The notes under the pieces: model-generated
Told to the model about the DNA's origin: nothing
Databases searched by the model: none
Seen by the model: the letters and a program-made list of their open reading frames with translations, nothing else
Assembly (NCBI GenBank): GCA_023231475.1
Contig: JALJEE010001504.1
Span: 1-20,058 of the forward strand
DNA length: 20,058 bases
Source of the DNA: Seison nebaliae
Taxonomy: Eukaryota; Rotifera; Pararotatoria; Seisonacea; Seisonidae
Direction: 5' to 3'
Position numbers and translations under genes: made by a program
Part shown: positions 10,632 to 20,058 of the stretch, piece after piece
How positions within the stretch are numbered: the stretch's first letter is position 1
Layout of the letters: each line of letters opens with the position of its first letter

Positions 10632-10947
10632 TTATTTTATATGGTAGTACTTGTCGTGAAAAGAAGAAGGAGGGAAAGCTGTTATTTTGATATGAAGAGA
10701 ATCATCCTTCACCATCCAACTGGACGATAAGAGGAAATTGAATAAATGAAATTATTTTGTAGAGATTTATTATTCTCTCCTTTTTTTCTCCTTTTTCCAA
10801 CCTTTTTGTTTTACCAGAGAACATAGAAAGAAAAAAGAAATAAGTTGTCATTTATTAATAGAAAGAAAATCGATTAATTTTTTTCTCTCTAACAAAAAAA
10901 AAAGATTTTTCTTTCGTTCTTTCTTTCTTTCTTTCCTTCCTTCGTCA
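10632..10947. promoter_or_regulatory. Shared divergent promoter region
   Basis: Only 316 bases separate the start codons of the MBOAT7-like gene (-) and the RFC4-like gene (+), so this stretch must contain the promoters and 5' leaders of both. It is rich in homopolymer A and T runs and ends in a CTTT/TTCC pyrimidine tract (about 10910-10943) that abuts the RFC4 start. No TATA box or known factor site stands out. Confidence 0.6.
10910..10943 (+). repeat. TTTC-rich simple repeat before the RFC4 start
   Basis: Imperfect TTTC/TTCC repeats run up to five bases before the ATG at 10948. Such a tract could be a leader element, part of a promoter, or plain microsatellite growth. Confidence 0.7.
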
Positions 10948-11982
10948 ATGGACAAGAGTTTATGGGTAGAACGATATCGTCCCGCCGATATCAACGACAT
11001 CATCTCACAAAAACATGTCGTCGATACTTTACAATCCTGTCTCTCCGGTACAGATGAGGGAGATATAATTTTACCAAATCTTCTTTTTTACGGACCACCA
11101 GGAACGGGCAAGACGAGCACCATATTAGCCGTCGCACATCAATTGTTCGGAAAGAAATTTAAGGAGCGAGTTCTCGAATTAAATGCAAGTGACGAACGTG
11201 GAATTGATGTGGTGAGGGAACGTATTAAATTTTTTGCTCGAACAGCTGTCAGTTGTGAGAAGAAGAAAGCGAATTTTAAGTTGATCATTTTGGAGGAGGC
11301 GGATAGTATGACATATGCCGCACAAGCTGCTTTACGTCGAACAATGGAACATGAGATCGATACTACTCGATTCTGTATCACATGCAATTATATTACGAAA
11401 ATAATTCCTCCTATATTGTCACGTTGTGTTGTCTTCCGATTTCATCCGTTGACTATCGATGATGGAATTAATCGTCTCGCTACCATTCTAGAGAAGGAAT
11501 CGATTCACATCGATAACTATCGTCAAATATTAGAACGATTAATGAAATTATCGAATGGCGACATGAGACAAGCGACACATTATCTTCAAAATATTTCAAA
11601 CTTTTTTCAAAAAAACAATTTCATTAACATTTCCGTTGATGATATTGACGAGTGTGTAGGAATAATTCCAATGAATTATATAGATCATTTCTTACAATTC
11701 ATCAATTCATCGTCTCAATTAAATAGTGATCGATTCGTCGATGAATTTTTAAGAGAAGCATTCTCCTTCAATCGACTCATCGAACAAATTCATGATGTTA
11801 TCATCCATCCCAATCTCATTCGATCATTTTCTGAAGAAACATATGAAAGAATTTTGAATTTGACTGATGGTCAATTAGCTGAATTGACAACGTTATTAGC
11901 TGAATTGAATGTACAAAATCAGAATTCGGAGAGTGAATATCTTTATTTACATAAACTCATTGAATGTTTCAAAGCAATTTAG
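10948..11982 (+). CDS. rfc-4: Replication factor C small subunit, RFC4-like AAA+ ATPase
   Basis: One uninterrupted exon encodes 344 residues, a normal length for this subunit (human RFC4 is 363). With other RFC subunits it loads the PCNA clamp onto primed DNA in the nucleus during replication and repair. Visible motifs are LWVERYRP at the start, NLLFYGPPGTGKTST (Walker A, residues 49-56), VLELNASDERGIDVVR, the Walker B region LIILEEADSMT (112-122), QAALRRTME, CNY with the sensor 1 Asn near 147, and the SRC box with its arginine finger near 158-160. The C-terminal third (GDMRQATHYLQ, QIHDVII) is the helical collar domain. ELNASDERGI, EADSMTYAAQ and LRRTME place it with RFC4 of animals (Rfc2 of yeast) rather than RFC2, RFC3 or RFC5. 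Walker B reads LEEAD where the family normally has LDEAD. The ATG at 10948 starts right at the conserved N terminus. Confidence 0.95.
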   Translation: MDKSLWVERYRPADINDIISQKHVVDTLQSCLSGTDEGDIILPNLLFYGPPGTGKTSTILAVAHQLFGKKFKERVLELNASDERGIDVVRERIKFFARTAVSCEKKKANFKLIILEEADSMTYAAQAALRRTMEHEIDTTRFCITCNYITKIIPPILSRCVVFRFHPLTIDDGINRLATILEKESIHIDNYRQILERLMKLSNGDMRQATHYLQNISNFFQKNNFINISVDDIDECVGIIPMNYIDHFLQFINSSSQLNSDRFVDEFLREAFSFNRLIEQIHDVIIHPNLIRSFSEETYERILNLTDGQLAELTTLLAELNVQNQNSESEYLYLHKLIECFKAI

Positions 11983-12304
11983 AATTTCCTTTTGTCCTTA
12001 CACCTCGTCATCAATTCTCACAATCATGGAGTTGAGACAGACATTGATGTGTTCTTTCTTATTTGAGAAGAAAAATAGTTTCTAATTCTTCTTCTTCTTC
12101 TTCTTCTTCTTCTTCTTCTTCTTCTTCTTCTTCTTCTTCTTCTTCTTCTTCTTCTACTAATTTCATTTTACCAATAAACAAAATAATGTTTGAACGATAT
12201 CTCTTTCTCTCATATATGCTTTTCATAATTCTTTTCATAATAGAGTCTAATTCTTTAGATCTCATTCTTCTCACATGGACTCATTCTAATTTGTCGTTAG
12301 GAGG
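11983..12304. other. Spacer between RFC4-like and synaptojanin genes
   Basis: About 320 bases between two genes on the same strand. It holds a long TTC microsatellite and an AATAAA at 12173-12178 that may end the RFC4 transcript. TTTGTCGTTAG ends at 12300, just before the first synaptojanin ATG, and could be a cis or trans splice acceptor. Whether the two genes share a transcript cannot be told from the sequence. Confidence 0.5.
12086..12155 (+). repeat. TTC/GAA microsatellite, about 23 units
   Basis: An almost pure run of TTC trinucleotides about 70 bases long. The open frames across it (poly-Ser on plus, poly-Glu on minus) are artefacts of the repeat. Long GAA/TTC runs are known to form triplex structures; whether that matters here is unknown. 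Confidence 0.95.
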
Positions 12305-14782
12305 ATGCATTTGATGACGAAGAATTTCCGCATTTATCGCGACCCATTTGGGAAGTGTTTGTTGCAGAATGTGCAGAAGAAGCTCTTCCTTCTTATGGAG
12401 AATCGAGAGGATTATAATCATGTCTTCTGTCATCGATTAGGTTGTCCATTTCATTTAAAGACGTTAAAAAATAATTTAATTTGAAAGATATTGACAAACA
12501 ACCGAGGAAGTTTGAAATGGTTTGTGACGGATATGCAGTATTGGGACTCATGACGTTAAGTCGGAATGGAGATACTTCCAAATGTTATTTTATTCTCTTT
12601 CATTCTCCATATTCTCCATTTTATCTTGTAGATTCGAATGAAATTATCAATTTGCGTGAGATGAATTTGACGGCACATCAACAATTACATTCATTCCTCA
12701 TTCTCGCCACTCAGATATCCATCGCTGGTAATTTATATTCGTATGATATCGGTCGGATAAATTCCGTTCAATTCATTGAAGTGGGAAATAGTTCATTGAA
12801 TTTTGAGGATCGCGAATTCAGTTCACTTAATAAATTATTAACTTCTGGTTGCTTCTATTGTTCATGGCATCCGATGACGGATATCGGAAATGATACTTAT
12901 TATGATTTGTCGTTGAATCTTCAGAAGTTGAAAGAAGTGAATCGACACACCAACAACCAATTACATTCAGGTGATCGTCGATTCGTTTGGAATTATCGTT
13001 TAATTCAACCATTCATTCGATATAACTGCACAGAATTTGTGTCGAAGATGATTTGTGGCGGGTTAGATCAGAAGACACAATATATCGGAGCAAAAACATT
13101 TTGTCTCACTTTAATCTCTCGAATGAGTATCGAACGATCCGGCGTCCGTTATCATACGAGAGGAATCAATCGACATGGTCAAGTGGCGAATTTTGTTGAA
13201 ACCGAACAAATTTTCCATGACGCTACATCGTCAGATGTTCAGAAACAGAACTTCACGTCCTACGTTCAAGTGAGAGGAAGCGTTCCTTTATTCTGGACAC
13301 AGGCTGGCGTTCAATTAGGTAATCACACTATACAGATCGAACATCCGGAGAAGACGTCATTGAATTATATGAAGAAACATTATGATGATTTAATTGACCA
13401 ATATGGAAGTATTCATACAGTGAATCTCCTCAGTGAAAGGGAACCGACAGCGGATGAAACGAAATTATCTAAATATTTTTGTGTTTCCTTAAAAACTTTA
13501 AATATTCCATTTACATTTTATGATTTTCACTTGTATGCAAGAGGTGAGAATAAATTCAACATTCTCACTGATTATGTTAATAATAAATTCATCAAATTGG
13601 ACAACGTGAAAATCGACATCTTCTCCACATCCTCAACAAGTGAAGAAGAGAATGATTTGATCTCGTCATCTCAATCACAAATTATTAGAACGAATTGTTT
13701 AGATTGTTTAGATCGTACTAACAACTTCCAACGGACAATCGGCTGTCACGTACTGCACAAACAAGCGAAATGGTTTGGAATCGAAGACTCGTCCAATATC
13801 GTTCGACTAACCAATCTTCTCTGGAAATTGTGGATAGCTAATGGTGATTGGATATCGACTCAATATGCGGGAACGATCGCCATAACAGGACGTTCGAAAG
13901 CTGAAGATGCGAAAACATCGGTGAAGAGAACTCTTCAAAACAACGATAAATTGCGACCGATCGATCGACAGAAACTTCGTTCCATTCGCTGGTTGCATTA
14001 TGGAAAGGATTTCTTGTACGACAATATATTCTCCAATTACATAACGAATTTAAGTAATGAAGATGTGTTATTATTAGATCGATGTGTGCAGAAATCAATT
14101 TTACAAAATTATGAAAAATTTTGTGAACAACGATCAATTTTTATTTCGGTTGGCACATTCAATGTGAATGGGAAAGGTGTGAAATCGATGAATCGATTAC
14201 AAATGGAAGTGATCATGAGAGAATGGATGGTGGAGTCAATGAAAGACCAATTGAATGAGAATGATAGAAGAACGGCTGATATTTATGCCATTGGTTTCCA
14301 AGAGATTATCGAATTGTCAGCATCGAATGCAGCAAAGAAGAATCTTCCGATGCACACCAACGATAATTTAGTCGTATGGAGATCATGTCTCATTGATTGT
14401 TTAAATAATGTAGAAATGGATTCGGGAGAGTTGTTCGTTGAATTGAAATCATACCAGATGTTTGGAACGGCCATAATAATCGTTTGTCGACGATCATTAA
14501 TGTCGATCATAGGCGATGTTTCTATGGGATTGGTGAACACGGGAATTGATCATATTGAGAATAAAGGTGCAGTTGCATTCCGAATGTTAATTGGAACTAT
14601 GTCAACCTCTTTCATTTGCTGTCATTTTGCAGCCGGACAATCAGGTGTTTCAAAAAGAAACGAAGATTATCGGAAGACGATGACGATGGAATTCGAACAT
14701 CAAACAGAATATCTTGATTTCTCTTTGAACAGTTGTGAAACAATGTTTATGTTTGGTGATTTCAATTATCGAATTAATCCGC

Positions 14783-14819
<37 letters not shown>

Positions 14820-15936
14820 TGGTGAGACGATTCGTGATCTAATCAAAAAGAATGATTATCAAACTTTAAGAATGAATGATCAATTGGAAATTGCGAAGAA
14901 TAATGCGAATGTCTTTGTTAATTTTGTAGAAGGTCCAATCAATTTCGATCCGACGTATAAATATGATACAGATTCTGACGTGTATGATACGAGTGAAAAA
15001 TGCAGAGAACCGGCATGGTGTGATCGTATCTTGTGGCACAGAAGACGATTGCCATATTATTTAACTTCTTTAGATTCCCATTTGTTTAGTGAACGGTCAA
15101 TGCAACTGTTGTATGGACGATGTGATACAGTTCGAGTGTCTGATCATCGTCCCGTCACCTCCTTATTTCGCGTTCCAATCAATATCATCGATAATGAAAA
15201 ATTGAATATTGTTATTGATCGTTTTAAAGAACAACTCCTCAACATTTATTCAGGAAGATTGTTAATCGATGGTTTACACATCGAGATGTCAACATCTGGT
15301 TTAGTTTTGGATATGAAGAATTCAGAAGAATATTTACGAATTGCGAAAGAATTCGACTTCGACGAAACGAGTTCCACTGTCTGCAAATTCAAGTTTAAAA
15401 TTATTGAAGAATTGTTCTCTGCTTTACAAGAGAGATATGGAGATGATAAAGAATTGAGGCAAAACATGATCCATGAAATGGCCAATCTCCATCAATATTT
15501 CATTTATTTCCATCCCGATTTTTTCCAACGACATTTACTTCCTGACCATGAATCATCCGAATTAACAGCAATATTCTCCCAATTTTATACCAAATATGGT
15601 ATAAGCATAAAATTAATTAAGAGTCATGTTGACGATTTACTTCAGATGTTGGGCGAGCGATATATTCCGATGAAAAGTTCCCAACGGCTCTCAACATTAT
15701 TTGCGAATTGTTCGAACATTTCAACTTCTGTTTCCGTCAAAGTACCCTGCATTCCATCACGGACGTTAAAAACGTCATTACTTCCAAAAGTGCCTTCACC
15801 ATCACATGATCAAATGGATTATGCATCTCAATCGAACGGCAATGGAAGAATGACACATACTCGTCTACCCCCACCCATTCCCACGAGGAATATGAAAAAA
15901 AATAACGATTTCCAAGATTTGTTGGGCGCACCATAA
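12305..15936 (+). CDS. unc-26: Synaptojanin, Sac1 plus inositol polyphosphate 5-phosphatase
   Basis: Two exons, 12305-12440 and 12488-15936, joined by a 47-base intron (GTTGTC donor, TTGAAAG acceptor) give about 1194 residues. The first exon supplies KNFRIYRDPF, matching the start of animal synaptojanins (FRIYHK), so the long second exon alone is not the whole gene. Order of parts: Sac1 phosphatase with RGSVPLFW and the CX5R site RTNCLDCLDRTN (Cys near 449); 5-phosphatase from about 599 with GTFNVNG, GFQEIIELSASN, CCHFAAGQS, GDFNYRI (near 802), PTYKYD, EPAWCDRILW (near 887) and SDHRPV (near 930); a divergent middle region; and a C-terminal tail with Pro-rich pieces (LPPPIPTR) suited to SH3 partners. 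The family removes phosphates from PI(4,5)P2 on endocytic vesicles, uncoating clathrin at synapses. A run of about 12 Ser codons sits inside the 5-phosphatase. The start could also be the ATG at 12314. AATAAA overlaps the region just after the stop. Confidence 0.95.
14785..14820 (+). repeat. TCA microsatellite coding for poly-Ser
   Basis: About twelve consecutive TCA codons (the last TCT) lie directly after GDFNYRINPP in the synaptojanin 5-phosphatase. The near-uniform codon shows recent slippage growth rather than selected Ser codons. The corresponding place in human synaptojanin 1 is a short loop (RIDLPNEEVKEL). Confidence 0.9.
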
Positions 15937-15942
15937 AATAAA
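15937..15942 (+). promoter_or_regulatory. Poly(A) signal of synaptojanin
   Basis: AATAAA begins immediately after the TAA stop codon, so the 3' UTR would be very short if it is used. A second, downstream signal is possible. Confidence 0.4.
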
Positions 15943-16559
15943 TAGTTTTCATTTACATAATTTAACGAATCATCTGCAAATTGATTAATAGTCAAATCAT
16001 CTTATCTTAAACAATCATTTTTTTTTCATTCAATTTAATGTGAAATCCAATTTTTTCAACATAGTTCCCTTTTCTGCTGGTCGTCATTTCCATTTTGCCA
16101 ATTCTCGTTATTTTTTGTTACATACTACAGTCATCTTTCCATTTTTTTTTTGTCTTCTTTTAACATTGTCAGATTTCATTTCATTAAACAATTAAGATAT
16201 TTTACAGAAAATTGTTATAAAATTTTAATTATCCATATTGATATCAGACATTGGGGAAGTTGGTCGAAACTAAATAGAACAATAGTCGAAACTAAATAAG
16301 AATATATACTAAATTGTACTCAATATTGCCTTAAAAAAGTTTTTTTTATAGTTTATGCGTGATTTTAGTGCAGTTTCGTTGGTAGATTTTTTTGAAATTT
16401 AGATGAAAGATAGTTTAGTTCATTATAATGAGATGTATATTGGAAATTGGAAAAAAAAATTTTTTCGGGTAAAATTTTTCTTTGAAAATCTATAATTTGA
16501 AGATTGAAACTCTCTTGCGATTACATTAGTAATTATTATCTAAATATCTCACAAGAGGG
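15943..16559. other. AT-rich spacer after synaptojanin
   Basis: No gene is visible. The stretch has many T and A homopolymer runs and a 14-base direct repeat, GTCGAAACTAAATA, at 16263 and again at 16285. It ends where the LINE remnant begins. Confidence 0.5.
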
Positions 16560-18260
16560 TCACAAGGCATTATATGATTATATATGATAGCATTTTTCTT
16601 CAAGAAACTTGGTTAGTTTCTCTCCCCGTTTTCAATTTTAACATTACTTCTCAACATTATTTCCGTTCATCTGCGATTCCACATAAGAGTATGGTAATGG
16701 TAAAGGAAGATGCTCATCAGGTATGATAATAATTGTTCGTAAACAATTACTACCGTTTAACTTCACGATTCACTCTGAAAATTTATGTTCTATCGAAATT
16801 CGTAATGTCATATGTGTAAATTTTTATGGCGACAGCGTCAAGAAATATGTAACTTCTATTCTGCTGAAAGAACCCGTTACAAAGGATTGTTCTGATAAAT
16901 CTTTGATTACTGGTGGAGATTTTAATCTTTCTCCTTTGGACATCGAATTATTATTATGCAGTGGTACTGATTTCTGCAATATCTTCAACTGTTCATTTGC
17001 GAATTTGATATGGTGCGATAAAAAATATATCTCATTTAAATCGGGCAGCGGGAGCTCGTGGATAGATCATTTTCTCATCTCGAATAATCTTCTTTCTAAT
17101 GTTTTTGAATGTTACATTTCGAAAACGTTTTTAGTTTCCGATCATTACGCTATTTGCTTATCCTTACGTATCTGTTTTTATAAAAGGAGTGAAGGTGCTC
17201 CGCATAAAGTAGACATTTTCTATTTGTGGGAATAATCGTTTGATGGAAAGAAAGTTACTGTTATGGAATTCAAGTCAGCATGGTGTCGATGATTGGTGAC
17301 CCAAGTTAGTAGCTGAATTTGATGTAACCTCTTTGTTAATCAACTATATTAGCCAGATATTTTTATGTAATATCGATTATAGTCATTTGAGAGTGTTTTC
17401 CATTATTCCTGTGAACAAAGGACATTGAAAGCTGCGATCGGATGTCTACACGTATCTTCCTATTTCTATCGCTAATGGAATCATAAAAATTATCGAACAA
17501 ATAATTAGGAATATATTTTCGTTCACTCTGTATTCTTCAGCATATCAATCGTAAAATGAGTAAAGGAATTCTTCCGCTACTTCTGTTATTGAAATACCAA
17601 AGTCGTTTTTTACTTCATCGATCTTTCAAAGGCGTCCGATTCCGCTAATATGGAAGAGGGGTTGCGAGTTCAGGAGAAGCTGGTCTCCATTCCTTCTCAA
17701 TAAATTTCATTAAACTCATATCGACCAATGTACAAGGTGTGGTCAAATGGAATTCTTATCGTTCTGAATTGTTTTCTATTAACAAAGGTGTGCGGCAAGG
17801 TTCCATTTTAGCTCCATGGATATTTGGAAAATTTCTAGATGAAATTCTACCTTACGTTAATAATCGTTATTCCTTCAATATAGGCTCTCTAACTTTTCGG
17901 GCACTTTACTCTTACGCGGATGATCTGGTAATCTGCTGTAACACGGCGGTGCCAATCTGCTCAAAATTGTTAGAACGCATATGGCTAATATTTGGATTCT
18001 AATCAATCATTCGAAATCAAAAATTTTAACTGATATTTCCAATCTCTCCTCATGTAACAATTTCAGTCAAATACTTTCCCAGGAAATCGAATTTATGCGC
18101 TGTCAAATTGTCAACATATGCGCAAAATCTTCAAAATTGACCGATTACATCAAATTTAAATTTCTAAGAATGTTTTATTTTTTCTTCCATCGATGCAAAT
18201 TTTTTCCAGTTTTAATGAAACTCAAACTCTTCGTTACTTATATAATATATACTTATTAAT
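16560..18260 (+). mobile_element. Broken non-LTR retrotransposon (LINE) with endonuclease and reverse transcriptase remnants
   Basis: The plus strand carries pieces of a LINE ORF2 in several frames. At about 16590 the start of the apurinic-type endonuclease reads IFLQETWL. After a frameshift, 16723-17235 continues it with GGDFNLSPLD, SSWIDHFLIS and VSDHYAICLS. Near 17450 the reverse transcriptase begins with YLPISIANGIIKIIEQII, motif A reads YFIDLSKASDSAN near 17610, and 17739-18002 carries GVRQGSILAPWIF, SYADDLVICC (catalytic YADD) and, after another frame change, INHSKSKIL. Several stops and frameshifts interrupt it, so it is dead. I see no poly(A) tail or target-site duplication, and 5' and 3' limits are approximate. 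The endonuclease type and YADD fit CR1/Jockey/RTE-like LINEs; the exact clade is not clear. Confidence 0.85.
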
Positions 18261-18691
18261 ATAACGGAACCATTTTGACTTCCATTTTCTTGATTCTCAT
18301 TTACGGGAGAGGACGTCCGTTCATAGTATTCGAAGGAATGGCAAGTGAAATAAAAATGGAATATGTGTTAATATCGATAAAGAAAAACGGAAGGGGACTT
18401 GTAGGAAGATGACATCGAATCGAAGACGTTCGTGAATATCAGTCATGAATGCATTGGGTCAATGAAAATTAACAGAATTTAAGGAAATATTAAAAGAAAC
18501 GTTAATAATACTTTGATTTGAAGAAATTGGAAATCACAACATTGATGCATCATCCTGATTCTCAATGTTGTCGCTCGATAAGAGAATTATTCGTTCGTTG
18601 TTGCTCACCAATTGTGTATTCCATTTCTCACACCTTCCATTGCCAAAGGAAAGATGCAGTCGATTTCGAGAGGTAGAACTCACGAATAAAT
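18261..18691. other. Unassigned stretch between LINE remnant and tandem repeat
   Basis: No gene or repeat is recognised. It could be the 3' end of the LINE or the flank of the next element. Confidence 0.4.
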
Positions 18692-19040
18692 CATTAACCA
18701 TATAATTGGAAGGTTCCAATACTGATAGTGCTTTAAAAAGTAGATACGGTCGTGTTTATTCTTTAAATACTCCATTCTATCTGAAAGACAATTATCAAGA
18801 ACATAGGAAAATCAGTTTTTCCATATGCAATCGACTATTTTAATTCATTAACGATCCAATTCGATCGGTCCAATATTGGTAGTGCCTAAAAAAGTAGATA
18901 GGTCATGTTTATTGTTTAAATCGTCAATTCTATCTGTAAGGGAACGATCAAAAACGTTGGAAAACCAATTCTTCCATATGCAATCAACTATTTTTATTCA
19001 TTAACCATACGTATAGTTGGAAGGTTCCAATATTGGAAGG
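18692..19040 (+). repeat. Degenerate tandem repeat, unit about 154 bases, 2.3 copies
   Basis: Copies begin with CATTAACCAT or CATTAACGAT at 18692, 18846 and 18999; the third is partial. Shared blocks include GTTCCAAT or GGTCCAAT, TAGTGC, AAAGTAGATA, GTTTATT, TTCTATCTG and CCATATGCAATC. The copies agree over roughly three quarters of their length by eye. Copies 1 and 3 contain the near palindrome TTGGAAGGTTCCAA. The repeat lies directly before the helicase fragment and may be part of the same element. Confidence 0.8.
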
Positions 19041-19045
19041 AATAA

Positions 19046-19417
19046 GAAGGAAGAGTTTGTCCCGGAGACGCAAATGAAAAATTAGCGAGAAGTATAAAAC
19101 AGTTAGCAGGATATGTTTTCTCCGTCTCATCCGATCTATTCAAAGAGATGATGGCTAAATCGGCAAATGTCGACGCTTATGTTTTAGAAGGGTCTCCCAC
19201 TCAGCAACGAATTGAGGCGTTCTCACAAGTTAAGTTCGGTCAGTTGTACGTTGCGATGAGCAGATGTCGAACGTTGGAAGGACTTTTTCTCTCGGAATTC
19301 GATGAACAATACGTACCACGAACGGACGTTATGATGCATCGAGATAAGAAGAACTCCGAGACTTATGCTCGCGTTCATCGCGAATACGACAGGTTAGATA
19401 GAGTGGACTTGAAATAG
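19046..19417 (+). pseudogene. C-terminal fragment of a PIF1/Helitron-type helicase
   Basis: One frame is open from 19046 to the stop at 19417, with the first Met at 19148. It contains FGQLYVAMSRCRTLEGLFL, the last helicase motif (VI) of the PIF1 family, which includes the helicase half of Helitron Rep-Hel proteins. The earlier motifs, including the Walker boxes and the KSQGQT-type motif V that normally lies a few dozen residues upstream, are not seen; the 60 residues before motif VI look unrelated. A lysine- and arginine-rich tail follows. The neighbours (dead LINE, tandem repeat) suggest a Helitron remnant, but a diverged host PIF1 gene piece is possible. A cellular telomere or mitochondrial helicase role should not be assumed. 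Confidence 0.6.
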
Positions 19418-20058
19418 AACAGAAAATTAATTTTTCGCCCACCCACGAAGTAAAACGGAAAAAACGAAAACTACCGGAAATGCAGGATCCGATATGCAGG
19501 AAACGAAATTAAAATCATAGCTTTGATGGAGAAGTACCAAAAAATTGGATGGACCACACCTTGGAATATTGCCGAATTGACATTCATTGGAAAGAGCAGA
19601 AAAAACTGCATCAGTCAAGTACAAAAAATTCCATTTCAAATGAATATAAATATACTTCTATGAAATACTTCTCGGATATTGACAAATTGACTACGGATGC
19701 TAATATTCCAGAATGGCTCGAATTTTTGGACGAGGAATTAGAAAATCTAAAATACTCCGAAGAACAAAAACCAGACATTTTAACGGGTCTTATAGATTCA
19801 AATCTGAAAATGTTAATTAAATGTAATGACCAATCGAATTATTATTTTTTTATTACGCATAACAACAAATCCCCGCGGGGTAAATAAAATAGGAAAACGG
19901 ATAATTCACTAGGTGAGTCATCGGAAATGAATGATTTAGCCTGATCTATTTTTGAGCGTAAGAGATCCGGCACATAAGATATGATTTTAAAATTCGACAT
20001 CATAGTACGGAAGTTGGTAATGGAAATAGGGGTTTCGAGAGTGTAATATTCACAAAAA
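19418..20058 (+). other. Possible small gene or element tail, unrecognised
   Basis: A frame of 112 codons (19549-19887) is open and rich in acidic and Lys residues (EWLEFLDEELENLKYSEE), with no family I recognise. An overlapping frame from 19525 gives a 45-residue product. Both could be noise or decayed element coding sequence. The rest of the stretch to the end of the window shows nothing further except the GC palindrome listed separately. Confidence 0.25.
19871..19880 (+). repeat. Perfect 10-base GC palindrome
   Basis: CCCCGCGGGG stands alone in AT-rich sequence and is followed at 19909-19912 by CTAG. Helitrons end with a GC-rich hairpin and then CTRR, usually about ten bases later. Here the gap is about 28 bases and the palindrome has no loop, so the match is only partial. 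Confidence 0.5.

Noticed and set aside
12059-12314. Poly-Ser and poly-Glu open frames
   Set aside because: They arise only from the TTC microsatellite and have no conserved flanks.
12481-12484. Start of synaptojanin at the beginning of its long open frame (TTG at 12481)
   Set aside because: That codon lies inside the 47-base intron. The upstream exon encodes the conserved FRIY N terminus and joins in frame.

Overview
The window is eukaryotic nuclear DNA from a small animal. It is AT-rich, its genes are split by very short GT-AG introns (11 reconstructed, all 40 to 59 bases) with TTTCAG-like acceptors, and it encodes animal proteins: a GLUT-type sugar transporter, MBOAT7, synaptojanin and a multi-copy RF-type neuropeptide precursor. 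Intron size, acceptor style and the RF peptides suggest a nematode, but the sequence alone does not exclude another compact-genome invertebrate such as a mite, rotifer or orthonectid.

Layout. Bases 1-5247 hold no gene I can support, apart from one GC-richer candidate exon near 1418-1653. At 5248-5945 (+) lies a two-exon secreted precursor that would be cut into 16 short peptides, 15 ending in RF and one in RL, with a dibasic site straight after each and no glycine amide donor anywhere. At 6551-8473 (-) is an eight-exon GLUT-family facilitative transporter of 524 residues. At 8944-10631 (-) is a three-exon MBOAT7-like lysophosphatidylinositol acyltransferase. It is divergent from an intronless replication factor C small subunit (RFC4-like, 10948-11982, +), with 316 bases between their start codons. 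At 12305-15936 (+) is a two-exon synaptojanin (Sac1 plus inositol 5-phosphatase), which follows RFC4 on the same strand after a gap with a long TTC microsatellite.

Bases 16560-20058 look like a transposon graveyard: a broken non-LTR retrotransposon (LINE) with endonuclease and reverse transcriptase remnants, a degenerate tandem repeat of about 154 bases, and a fragment carrying the last motif of a PIF1/Helitron-type helicase. A perfect 10-base GC palindrome lies about 450 bases further on and might belong to a Helitron end.

The intact genes are not an obvious pathway cluster. MBOAT7 and synaptojanin both act on phosphoinositides, and synaptojanin and the peptide precursor both fit neurons, but I see no evidence that this linkage is functional. 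The most unusual item is the RF peptide precursor whose peptides all lack the amidation glycine.
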